Positions 32,097 through 43,021 of a stretch of 64,000 nucleotides of DNA are shown here, piece by piece (positions within the stretch are counted from its first letter, which is position 1; each line of letters begins with the position of its first letter). The stretch spans positions 2,604,001 to 2,668,000 of the forward strand of contig NC_057320.1 of assembly GCF_000687475.1 (NCBI RefSeq). The letters are read 5' to 3'. The notes under the pieces are model-generated. The model was not told the origin of the DNA and searched no databases. It worked only from the letters and a program-made list of their open reading frames with translations. Source of the DNA: Ustilaginoidea virens. Taxonomy: Eukaryota > Ascomycota > Sordariomycetes > Hypocreales > Clavicipitaceae. The translations under genes and the position numbers were made by a program.

Positions 32097-33517
32097 ATGA
32101 TACTTGGTCCTGTTTCCATCCTCGACTGCTTGGTCGCTGGAGTGATTCTTGCGCCGCAACTAGTCTTCACCTCGGGGGTTTTTGCCACGCTTCGTCTCCT
32201 CTACACAGCCCTTCCGTTACTTTGTAAGTTGCAGCCCCTGAGGTTCGGGCCCGGGCAAAATCTCGCTCTCAAGCCTTGATGACGAGGAAATCTTTGGCTG
32301 ATTCGACCGTCCCAACATGAAGTGGTTCATCTGCCGTTCCATGTCATTTCCCGCTACGTCCAGGCCCGGGATTCACAGCCTTTCTTTATTCGGACTTCCA
32401 GTTTGTTTGAAGACGTGGTGATTCGCATCGTTCGATATGGGTTCATCAACTTCCCGACTGAGACCCTCAAGGTCTTTCTGTCCAAGCAATTCGCCTACCC
32501 GCTTCTGAAATGGAGGATGTTCAGGAGCGGGTGGTTCACGTTTCCAGCTCGTTTGGAGGAGGTTGTGGTGGAAGAGGCATGTCCCATTCTCTCGCATGTA
32601 CATGGATTCTTGCACCCTTTTCGCTAACATGCGCTCGCCAGGGCGACACGTCTGTTGCCGGCCTTTGGATTAAGCACGACCCGAAACGTGAACCAGACGT
32701 GGTTGTGTACTACATACACGGTAAGCTGGCTTCATGCACGCTAAATCGCTGGAGGCCCGTTAGGCTTACAATGGATGCGCAAGGGGGAGGCTTCGCTCTG
32801 GGGTCATGTTACTTTTATCTTGAATTTCTCCTAGCCATGTGCCACTTACTAGGCAAGACCAAGTTCAACAACCCGGCCATCTTCGCGCTTGAATACAGCT
32901 TGGTTCCAGATCAAACACACCCTACCCAGGTGAACCAAGCGATTCTCGGTTACAGACACGTCCTGGAATTGGTCAATGACGCATCCAAGGTGTGCGTGGC
33001 AGGTGATTCGGCCGGGGGGACCTTGACGCTCAGTTTCCTGCGCGAGCTGGGCAAAGGGAGCAAGGACGAACAACTCAACGGTGCAACGCTCTTGGCTGTC
33101 CCGCGGCTTGCTGTTCTGATATCTCCATGGGTCACACTGGTTTCAAGTACTCATTACCCGTCAAGAGTAGACTATCTGGAACGGGGCAGGTTATGGAGAT
33201 ATGGAGAGGCGTACGCAGGCTCCATGGTACAGGATGCCGCGGCATCACCAGGCCTTTGCGAGGACGTGCATCTTTGGGAAACCGTCAGTCCCGAACGGGG
33301 CTACTTTGTCGTGTATGGCGAGGAAGAAACCCTGGCACCGGATGTCGAGGCGTTTATCCGTCGTCAACGAAGAAGCAACGTCGAAGTAGACGCAATGGAG
33401 TTTAGAGGTGGCGTGCATGCTTGGCCGGTAGCTTCTCTGCTACTCTCAGGGACGAGAGGTCGACGTTTGCAAGGACTCGAAGCTATTGTAGGACAAATTA
33501 GACAAAAGCTGGGCTAA
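32097..33517 (+). CDS. Alpha/beta hydrolase, hormone-sensitive lipase type
   Basis: Four exons, 32097..32223, 32323..32576, 32642..32720 and 32784..33517, give 397 aa. After an amino-terminal hydrophobic anchor (LDCLVAGVILAPQLVF), the catalytic domain starts with VVVYYIHGGGFALGS. The HGGGF oxyanion motif spans a splice. GDSAGG holds the nucleophile Ser, EEETLAPDVE probably the Asp or Glu, and GGVHAW the His. This is the esterase/lipase pattern of the HSL family; the substrate is unknown and the protein is probably membrane-anchored. Intron 2 appears to be GC-AG (GAAGAG followed by GCATGT). A GT-AG alternative at 32562 would drop five residues. Both keep the frame. Confidence 0.82.
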
Positions 33518-34198
33518 AGCGCCGTTTCAGCACGAAGAGAAAACAGTTTTGGCGACGAAGAGGTATCAGATTAGATCAAGTCAAAAAACTACCGTCACGG
33601 ACAAGCAGGATATATGCACATCAGAAACCCTAGCGGCGATCAGACTGAAACGACACGCTCGGTTTCGTCCATGCCCTGCTGTCTCCCGAATTGGAGCTCA
33701 TAAGTTTTGTCATCATAGGAACCACCGGGTTTGAAGGTTCAGAGCAAAGACATGCTGCGGTGCCTCGCTCTTTAGGCTGGGCGGAACTGGAGAGGTGTCT
33801 CTGTCTTGTTTCTCACCTTTGACACATATGACCAGGAGAAGCCGGACCTTTGGCACGAAAATACTGGAATTGAAGCAATCGGAAACGTCGCGTAGAGAGG
33901 CGGCAGGTCACAAGGGATCGACAACTGCGCAAGCCGCCGATATTCGCCAGGGAAAAGTACGGCGGGATTGCATAGTATACCAGGTGCTGGGAGGCATGGG
34001 TTCTTCGCACCGGTCCGTGTATCGGAAAGTGCTGGTCGAAGAAGAGTCCACGCCCGCTGCAACAAGTCGCGCCTGGGACGAGACAGACCGCAACCGAAAA
34101 GAGGGATGTAATGGCACATGGATGGTTCGGGAAACACTGATGCCACTATACGACGTAGGGTTGGGCAGATGGAGGAGGTGAGGATTCTTGGTCGTTCG

Positions 34199-34235
<37 letters not shown>

Positions 34236-36227
34236 TGTTGCTCTTGTTGTTTTTGCTTTGGCTACAGCAACTGTGCAGGTGGAAAGTTTCGCTTCCTCTG
34301 TACGGGGTAAGCAGTTGGCGTAGGTTCGGGCGTCTGTTCGAGTCATGAGCGCTTTGCAGCAGGGGACGAGGGGGGGCAGGGTGCGCCACGTGACTCAGCC
34401 ACGACATCCTTCAACCCGACTACTCCGTACTGAGTCGCCAACCGAGGTTTTGTTCACCTTCTTGGTACCTGCCGCAAGCAAAGCAAGCCTCGCCCGAGGT
34501 CAGGTAGTACCTATCTCTAATCTGTTCTTTAACCAAGCTCGGACCGGACTTGAGTGGACCTATTGGCGAGGTAGCCAAATATACTCGGTGCCAGTAGTAC
34601 GCACGAGTACGTACTACAGAGCACGGAGTACGCAGCACGCAGTACTCCGTACTCCGTACGCCTCTTGAGGTCTGGCAGAAGAAGCTACATACCTAGACAG
34701 CTGACTCCATGGGCTCCAGGGCAAGGCGCTCTCTCCTCTCCCAACAGCCCAAAGATGAAGCCCACCCCCCCCCCCCCCCCGCGGCGACGCATATAAACGG
34801 CCCGCATTCCCTCCTTCCTAGCCCTGGTTGAGAGTGGCCAGGCCGCGACCGGTCGACCATCAAGCAAGCGCCTTCCGTTATTTCGGCCTTCGAGTCATAA
34901 CTATTGTCCACCCCTCCTAACCTAAGGTAGGTAGGTACCTAACTTGACGCCTTCCTCCAGCTGTCTGGGAGCCGGCCCACGCACAAACATCGCCCGCGAA
35001 AGGCAAGACGATCCATCCCATCCACCCATCTACTAGTGACGAGTCGCGTCCGACCCGGGTCTGGCCAGCCAGCTCAGTACAGCACAGTACGACACGCCTG
35101 CCTGCCTGCCTGGTCTGGTCGTCTGGTCTGACTGATGGTTCCACACGCCCCCCACCCCTCCTTCCCCTCTCCCAACAAACCCATGTCCATGTCCATCCAC
35201 TAGCTGACTGGCCTGGCCTTGTCTGTGTCGAATCTTGAAAGACGGCAGTCGCGAACCACCCGCCACAAAAAAAAGACCCCAAGCATGACCCCCTGGCCGA
35301 CGGCCCTCGTCAGTTACCTCAGGACATGAATGAAATTATAATCGCGCCGTCGTCCCGTTCTCCCCGCCAAGGCGCTGTGTGCTACGCATCGCACGTCGCA
35401 CAGTTGCTCTTGGCTTCGCTTGCCCTGGATCGCTGTTTCCCCGATTTCCGTGCCAGCAGCTAAGACCAGACCAGACGCCATCAAAGCTCGCGCTTTCCTC
35501 TGCCGGCTTGCTATTCGGGGCGGTTTCTCCGAGGGGTCTTGGTGCGTCTCAGTGTGTCGAGCTCCACTAAGCGACTGAGGTGTTACAGTACGTTGATAGG
35601 CACCTGTCCGCCACCTCCAAGAGTCTAGAGCTTAACTCGCCGCCAGAGTGCGGGTTGCAAACGCCCAGATAAGCTGCCAGCTCTGTCAGTTTCTTGTGCG
35701 GATTTTCCCACGGCGAAGCCGGGCCTACCTGCTTTCTGGAATCCGCAAAAAGAAAACGCCGCTGCACCAGCCCCAGCCCCAGCCCCAGCCCCAGCCTGCG
35801 CAACATCCCGATCCAGCCGCACCTGCACCCCCATCACTAAACGACGAGGCAAACCAACTCTCTCGATAGAGTAATTTGGCAACATTGGTTTCGGCTCAAA
35901 AACCAGGACGGGGGGAAGTGCTGACTTGTCAAGCTCCACCAGCCGCTGTTGCAAGAGACGACCGTCATAATATTGTCGGACCAGACTTTTTCAACGCACC
36001 CACCAAGTTTCCGGGGTCCTGGTCCCTGGATAACTTCTGTCGGTCAACCGTCGAGCCGAGAATTCTCCATCCTCGCGTGTTGGTTGAACGGGGGCGCCGT
36101 TGCAGCTCACTTTATTCCCCTTACCCATCAATCCATCGCGTCTACAGAGTACCGACTACAGAGTACGGAAGTAGACATCGTCTGGTTCGTTCTTACCTTT
36201 GGGAGGTGGACCCACCCCTTCCACGCC
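33518..36227. other. Long intergenic region
   Basis: About 2.7 kb between two rightward genes. It contains a (GTC)n microsatellite at about 34190 to 34234, a dense TACGGAGTA/TACTCCGTA cluster at 34590 to 34663 and a C-run at about 34767 to 34780. A GGTACC element lies near 34924 to 34942 and a (CAGCCC)n patch at about 35770 to 35795. Open frames were checked and none is credible; the right part probably holds the BUR6 5' leader. Confidence 0.45.
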
Positions 36228-37151
36228 ATGTCGAGAGACGATTCTTCCTCGTCGAGCTACGCGCCAAAGTCGCCAGACTTGTCTTCCTTTTACTCCAGCA
36301 GCCCCACCCCGGCTGCATCGCAACTCCATCCTCCAGCTGGCCAATATAAATCGCACCCTCCCGCCTACAAGGCCTACAAGACCTATAACTCTCCCTACTC
36401 TCCACCTCTGCCCCCAGCCGCACTCAGGCACCAACAACATATCGAGCCTGAATTCACAGCATACACAGCATACACAGCATACGACTTCCCTCCTTCGCCC
36501 CTGCAATACCTGGCTTCAGGCCTGGATTCCGGCCAAGTTGCCACGCCCGTTGCCACGCCCGTTGCCACGCCCAGGCCATACCGTCTTCATTCATCCTCCT
36601 TCTTGCCAGAGACCCATCCAATCCCGTCGCAGTCGCATCCTCCCAGGCATATTCAACCGCAGAATCCGTCGGGATTCCACCACTCCCATCTTTCCAAACT
36701 CCAGCACCTCTGCGCGCATCCCGACTCGGAAATGCCTCCGCGAAGAGCCGCTGCAGCCCCGCCGCCTGCGCCCTTTGTTGAACCTTCTCCCGTCAGAACA
36801 AAGTTCCCCACCGCGAGGATAAAACGGATAATGCAGGCCGACGAGGAGGTAGGCAAAGTCGCTCAACAGACCCCCATCGCTGTAGGCAAGGCGCTCGAGC
36901 TCTTCATGATCCAAATGGTGACCAAGAGTGCCGAAGTCGCGCAGGAAAAGGGGTCCAAGAGAGTCACGGCATCAATGTTGAAGCAGGTTGTGGAAACGGA
37001 CGACCAATGGGATTTCCTGCGAGACATTGTAAGCCGTGTCGAAAACGAGAAGGAGGGCAGCAAGTCCAAGGCAAAAACCGAGAGCGAGAGCGATGACGAT
37101 TCTGAGCCCAAGAAAAAGACAAGAGGGACAGGCCGGAGGAGAAAAGTTTAA
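36228..37151 (+). CDS. BUR6: Negative cofactor 2 alpha subunit (Bur6/DRAP1)
   Basis: A single exon, 307 aa. The first 190 residues are Pro/Ser/Tyr-rich and low-complexity, with a TAYTAYTAY and a [12 protein letters not shown] repeat. The histone fold follows at about residues 190 to 280: [37 protein letters not shown] and [11 protein letters not shown]. The last part is acidic then basic. The histone fold matches NC2-alpha/DRAP1, which pairs with NC2-beta (Dr1) on TBP-bound promoters to repress or tune transcription. CHRAC/Dpb3-type proteins are the nearest alternative, but the [15 protein letters not shown] block favours NC2-alpha. The start at 36228 gives the usual long fungal amino terminus. 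Confidence 0.88.
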   Translation: MSRDDSSSSSYAPKSPDLSSFYSSSPTPAASQLHPPAGQYKSHPPAYKAYKTYNSPYSPPLPPAALRHQQHIEPEFTAYTAYTAYDFPPSPLQYLASGLDSGQVATPVATPVATPRPYRLHSSSFLPETHPIPSQSHPPRHIQPQNPSGFHHSHLSKLQHLCAHPDSEMPPRRAAAAPPPAPFVEPSPVRTKFPTARIKRIMQADEEVGKVAQQTPIAVGKALELFMIQMVTKSAEVAQEKGSKRVTASMLKQVVETDDQWDFLRDIVSRVENEKEGSKSKAKTESESDDDSEPKKKTRGTGRRRKV

Positions 37152-37540
37152 CGACGGAGCGGGAAGCGTGGAGCTGGGAGAGCAACATGTGAGGCTTGGT
37201 CCGGGCCTGGCAAAGCACGACGGAAAACATGACGGGTGGATGCGAGAAAGACGACAACAACAACAAACAACAACAAACAACAAAAAAACATTTGACACTG
37301 GGCGAATACAACATGGTTTGGGATCTTGAAGGGCGTTTGGAAGAGGTCAACGTCGTTTATCTATGTTTGGCGTTGAGGAGCAACGGATGGGATGCAAGGT
37401 TGCGTCGTGGAAGCTAAGACGATGTAAAAAGCATGTGCGGAACGGAACGCAAACGGACACATATGGATGGCTATTGTTTTGAATCAACTGACCGAGACGT
37501 CGTCTCCGCGTATTATGCCGATGCGCTGCAAAGGTGACGG

Positions 37541-37586
<46 letters not shown>

Positions 37587-38411
37587 AGCATTTACCACTT
37601 CCTAGGTCGTCGGATGTTGATGAGTCGGACTCTTTCAATTATCAAATTCTAATGATACGAGGATAACGCTGGCCTAGCAGACGATTGCTCGTCAGGGTTT
37701 GGCTGTCAAGGTGTCGCAAAGATGTCAGCCAGCCAGCATCGATTGCAGTGCTCAATTTCGGTGCATACGATGATGACACATCATGGTTACCTGGCAGTTG
37801 GGTGAGCACGGTGTTGCACTAAAAGTGTTGACGGCACCAGACACAATGCGTGACTTTATTGGGTACCTAGGTACCTAGGTAGGTATTATAATTACCTACT
37901 AGGTACCTACCTACCTCCTAAAGTATATGCTGCGATTATTGCTGGTTGCGGTAAGGTACGCAGTACATGCGGAGTACGGAGTATTCGGCAGGTACCCACT
38001 CCGTACCCCGTACTTCCAGGCCCCTCCAGCTTCCAACACTCCAACGCCCCCCGTGCCCCTTCCCCCTGGCTACTACTGACTTGTTGCTCACGATCCGCAT
38101 CATCATTTGACGCCCTTCTCCATCCCGATCCGCTCCATCTACAAATCGACTTCCCCCACGACGCTTTCCCGCCCGTCTCCGCCAATCCTGCTCCGCTGAC
38201 AAGACCACGGGCCGCAATTGTCGATTCATCGCTGACCCGACTCCGTCTCTCCAATCCCTCCCTGCTCCCCCTCCCCCCAGAGCCATGCGAAAACGAGCCA
38301 GTTTTCGACCCCTTCCTCCCGCATAAGCTAGATGAGGCAGCCCTACCGAGTTCTTCGCCCCTTGACCGTCCCTAGCTTCTCGTCTCTCCGCATCGTGGAA
38401 AATACCATCAA
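37152..38411. other. Intergenic region with GAT microsatellite
   Basis: About 1.26 kb. It has a (GAT)n array at about 37541 to 37586, a CCTAGGTACC array at 37862 to 37918, and TACGGAGTA/ACTCCGTAC elements at 37974 to 38013. No gene was seen; the right end is the PIK1 promoter and leader. Confidence 0.5.
37541..37586. repeat. (GAT)n microsatellite
   Basis: About fifteen copies of a GAT trinucleotide downstream of BUR6. Confidence 0.85.
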
Positions 38412-41400
38412 ATGTCGTGGGATCTGCTGCAGAGATTTATAGAGTCTGACGTCTTCAATTCGAACCCGTTTCTGCCCGTCTCCTACCTCTCGTAAGTCTG
38501 GTCATCTCCTTCTCTAGGCGCAAGGCAGCAAAAAAATAAAAAAAAAAATAAAAATAAATAAATAAAAAGGCAGAACTGACCTGGCCCTGACCTGACCTGA
38601 CCCGACCGGCCTGTCCTTCCAATTTCTCCAGACGATACGCCGATCACGTGGGAATTCATTATGTTCTGTGCCAGAAGCTGCGACAGTTTCCTTACGAGGA
38701 CATTGAGTTCTTTCTGCCCCAGCTGTGCCACCTCATAATCAGCGTCGACAATGAGTCCATGGCTTTAGAGGAGTTCCTCTTGGACCTCTGCGAAGAATCA
38801 GTAACAGCGGCTTTGTTGGTACGTACTAGTCAAACGAGCATGGCAACGGCAGAATCAATCAGAACTGACTGCGTACGCTCTCGACTCGGCCGCAAAAAAT
38901 AAAATCGTTCCCGAAAATCCAGACTTTTTGGCTTTTCCAGACGTACCTTTACGACTTATCTGCAAACCCGCACTCCGGCGCCTTCCAGACGTGTCGGAGA
39001 GTATACAATAAAGTCCAGCATATCGTATTCGGTCTGGCGGACAGGGCGCGGAACGAGAAAATACAGGACAATGTGCTACCGGTCACTGTCCTGTCTAGCT
39101 TCGTCTTGGCCAGTGTCGCCTTGCCCATGATTCCGAAATGGGCAGGACCTCTCGCCGTTGCGCAGGCAAGGAAGCCCCAGGCTGTTACCGAACCCACCCG
39201 TGAGACGGACGACATGGCCAAGGCAATAGCCACAGCGCAGACAGTGACGGGCGCGAGCCCAAGGCCCAAGATCGTCAAGGAGGCCCGAAGCTCGCTGCTG
39301 GGGTCCGAGGGCGGCGCTCAAGGTCGCCAGTCGCATAGGAGTCTGTCTCACTTGCCCATGTCGGCACCATCACCAATGGTGAGAGACCTTGCTGACAGGA
39401 AACGACCCTCGGCGTTGGAGATGAAGTCGCTGGAGGCTCGTCTGAGCTCAGCATCCCTACCGCTGCCATCGCCGAAGCCAACGAGCCGTCCTTCTACCCC
39501 GGTGTCGGCGGGTCTGGGGCTCCGATCGGGCGAAGGCGGGATTATTATTCACAGACGGCGTTCGCATAACGGCAAGGCTGCTCTAAACCCTGCCGATCTT
39601 TCTTCCGCCCAGAGAATAAAGCTGTTGAGGCAGCACTACTTTCGATCCCAGACGCAATTCCTGACCGCACTCGAGGGCATCTCGAACCGCCTAGTCATCG
39701 TTCCCAAGCAAGCACGCATGAGCGCCTTGCGCGCAGAGCTGGCCCTTGTCGCGCGGGATCTGCCCGCCGAGATTGATGTTCCGGTGATTTGCCCCCCGAC
39801 GCTGGCGAATGGATCTCCTGGAAAGAGCCGCCACCACAGAATAGTGCGGCTGAACCCTGCGGAAGCAACGGTGCTGAATAGTGCGGAGAAGGTGCCGTAC
39901 CTCATGATGGTCGAGGTGCTCCGAGAGGATTTCACCTTTGACCCGGATACCCCCGACAACCAACACGTCTTGACCAAGCTGCTGGACCCCACCAGCAGGT
40001 CGCGCAGGCTCTTTGATCTGTCTTGGGAGACGCCAAAGCTTACGCCACCCACGCGCGCCTCCGAGCCCATAGTTGACAGCGTCTTCGAGCCGACCTCGGG
40101 TGACTTGGGAAGTTCCCCCATGCTCGTGTCGGACGAGGAGCTCTCCCTCCGGTCCGCGACAAGGTTCGGTCAGTCTTGCGGCTCAGTACGCCTATCCAGC
40201 GGCATAAGCAACCAGTCGTCGCTGGAATCACCGTCGCCGCGGCCAACATCGGGACAGTCCACGCCGAGCTCGAGCAGTCCCGGAACCAGACGCAAGATGA
40301 CGCTGACGTTGCCACGGAACGCTTCCTCGGCCGATCAACCTGATTTCTCGGCCTTGGCGACTCATATGCGGGCAGCGTCGCAAATGCTGGCCCAACTGGA
40401 CGCGACGAGCGGCAAGCGGCCGAAGCATGAGGTTGCCGCCATCCGAGCCAAGATCATCGCCAGCATGCAAAGCCTGGAAGAAAAGAGCTTCGACATGGAC
40501 GAGCAAGGACCGACGTTCGAAACCATCATGGGCAAGACGAGCATTATAGCTGCATCAGGAAGCAACCCGGATTTGGAGGAGGACACTCCTATCGACCCAG
40601 CAATCAACGCCAGCGCGGGGAGAGAGCGGATGGAGAACGATTTCAAGACGGGAGGTGTGCAACGGCGAGGCGACCGGGACGACCCCAGCGCGGCCGTCTT
40701 TGGCGAGGCGTGGGAGGCCAAAAAGGAGCGAATCCGCAAGTCGTCGCCCTACGGCTGGATGAAGAACTGGGACCTGGTGAGCGTCATCGTCAAGACTGGC
40801 GCCGACCTGAGGCAGGAAGCCTTTGCCTGCCAACTGATTGGCGTGTGCCACAAGATATGGCTGGATGCCGGCGTCAACGTCTGGGTCAAGCTGATGCGCA
40901 TCCTGGTGACGGGAGAGTCGTCGGGGCTCATTGAGACCATCACCAACGGCGTGTCGCTGCATTCGCTCAAGCGCAGCCTGACCCTGGCGTCGATAGAAGC
41001 CGGGCAAAACCCGAGGCAGCGGATCGCCACGCTCAAGGACCACTTCGTCAAGGCTTTCGGGCAGCCGGACAGCGAACCGTATCGGGCCGGGGTGGACGCT
41101 TTCAAGCGGTCCCTGGCCGCGTACAGCATCATATCATACGTGCTGCAGCTCAAGGATCGGCACAACGGTAACGTCCTTGTAGACAGCGAGGGCCACATCA
41201 TCCACATTGATTTCGGCTTCATGCTGTCCAACTCGCCGGGATCAGTCGGGTTCGAGGCAGCTCCGTTCAAGCTCACGCACGAGTATGTAAGCGTGCTCGG
41301 AGGGTTGAACTCGCCCGGCTACGACGACTACAAGACGTTGTGCAAGCAGGCTTTTCAGGGTAAGATTTTTTTTTTTTTTTTTTTTTTTCAACTTCAAACG

Positions 41401-41811
41401 TCCCTTTGACGGAAAACAGGCGGCTGCCACCGTGAAGCGCCGTTTTGCGTTGCTCTAACATGACACACTTGGTCGGGCAGCACTCCGTCGCTCGGCCGAC
41501 AACATCATAGACTTGGTGGCCATGATGGGGAGGGACTCGAAGATGCCGTGCTTCGCGGTCGGGGTGGCACAGGTGACGAGCGCTCTGAGGCAGCGGTTCC
41601 AGCTGCATCTCAGCGCCGACGAGGCCGAGCAGTTTGTCGAGACGGATCTGATTGGGAAATCCTTTGGAAGCTACTACACTCGCCTGTAAGCTCCCCTGCC
41701 TCTGGGAGAAGGGACTTGATGTACACTCTGGATCATGCTAACAAGGCCCTGCCGCTTCCCCCTTGCTATAGCTACGATACCTTTCAGTACCGAACTCAAG
41801 GCATCTATTGA
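38412..41811 (+). CDS. PIK1: Phosphatidylinositol 4-kinase Pik1 (PI4K beta type)
   Basis: Five exons, 38412..38491, 38632..38818, 38941..41359, 41481..41685 and 41772..41811, all phases consistent, give 976 aa. The start MSWDLLQRFIESDVFNSNPF and following helices form the lipid kinase unique region. A Ser/Pro-rich middle follows. The kinase domain occupies about residues 700 to 976, with VIVKTGADLRQEAFACQLI and catalytic and metal-binding motifs DRHNGNVLV and IHIDFGFML. The end is YDTFQYRTQGIY. Pik1 makes PI4P at the Golgi and nucleus and is usually essential; frequenin/NCS1 is its known partner. Intron 3 contains a T-run of more than 20. The gene is intact. Confidence 0.95.
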
Positions 41812-43021
41812 GAGACGGGCATTGCTAGCCGATGGTCTTTTTCTTCTTCTTCTTCTTGGTCTTCTTGTTCCTGTAAGTGGGCCCCCCCCTCAACCACTCG
41901 AGCCAAACCAAAGCCTCGTCAACTTAACTAAACCGGTCCCGAGACCAGAGAGCTGCGCTCCGCTCCGAGGGGGGTGTTGATTGGGGGACGCGGACGCACA
42001 GACATTGCAGTCTTTGCAGTTCATCATCATTCCTGTACGTGTAGAAAGCATCTTGACGGCGTTGGCAGAGGGGAGGGAGGGTCTTATTTACCGGGGGGGG
42101 GGGGGGGGAGAATACAAAGTCACGGAAGGGGCGTCGTGCAAGAGGAGGATGGGTGCCGCGTCGTCACGAGAGGGACCGGCCGGCTTAATCAGGGGGTTTG
42201 TCTGGCTGTCTGGCTGTCTGGCTGTCTGGCTGGCTGGCTGCTTGGCTACTTGGCTGCTTGGCTGCTTGGCGGCTTGGCTTTTGGGGGGCTAGAAGCCAGT
42301 GAAAACGACCGACCAGGCTCAAGGCAGTTTAAACGCGAAGCATTACTCGGATACACGAGCAGAAACATGAGCACAATCATCACCATCACCATTGCCCCAC
42401 TGGCTTCTTGGCCCACGCGTACCATCACAGCCAGCGCCCTGGACGCCCCGAGTCGAGCAACTAGACACCGCCAGCATCACAGACACCTCTCTAATGCACA
42501 GATGATGCGTTTCGGCCCAGGGATAGCATAGCACAGCATAGCATAGCATAGCATAGCATGGTCAGCGGGGACATTGGATGGATGCCCGCGCGCTACGCAG
42601 CTCGGCTTGGTTTCCGCAATGAGTAGAATTACACTCCAGCTTTGCTCTTTACTACACAGCTGCCCTCGCAAACATGCAAAAACATGGGCTTTGTTTGCCC
42701 TCATGAAGCCTCCCCCCCCCCCGCCCCCTTATCTTACCCATAAGTCCATAGTCCGCACCGCGCGCTTTTCCGTCTTTCCTGCTACTTCTTTTCCCGGCGG
42801 CTGCGGAAATGCAAGCATGTGAAGCTCCCCGACTTGCTGAACATCCAAGGCTCCACCTTCACCGTCTTGCCAACGCACAGACGACCAGTGACAATGTGAA
42901 AACAAACAAACAAGACAGACAGACAGACAGACAGCATCACCTGCCGTACGAGCGAATCGTTTTTTTTTTTTTTTTTTTAAAACAAAAGGGGGTTTTCCTT
43001 CCTTCTCTGCTCCCCGTTCAG
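41812..43021. other. Convergent intergenic region with several tandem repeats
   Basis: About 1.2 kb. It includes a G-run at about 42093 to 42109, a CTGGCTGT-type repeat at about 42195 to 42250 running into GGCTTGGC repeats, a (GCATA)n array at about 42527 to 42560, a GACA patch near 42910 to 42933 and a T-run at about 42960 to 42978. No gene was seen. Confidence 0.5.

Noticed and set aside
35876..36227. Upstream extension of the BUR6 reading frame
   Set aside because: Open by chance; leader-like composition with repeat elements, and the ATG at 36228 gives the expected fungal start.
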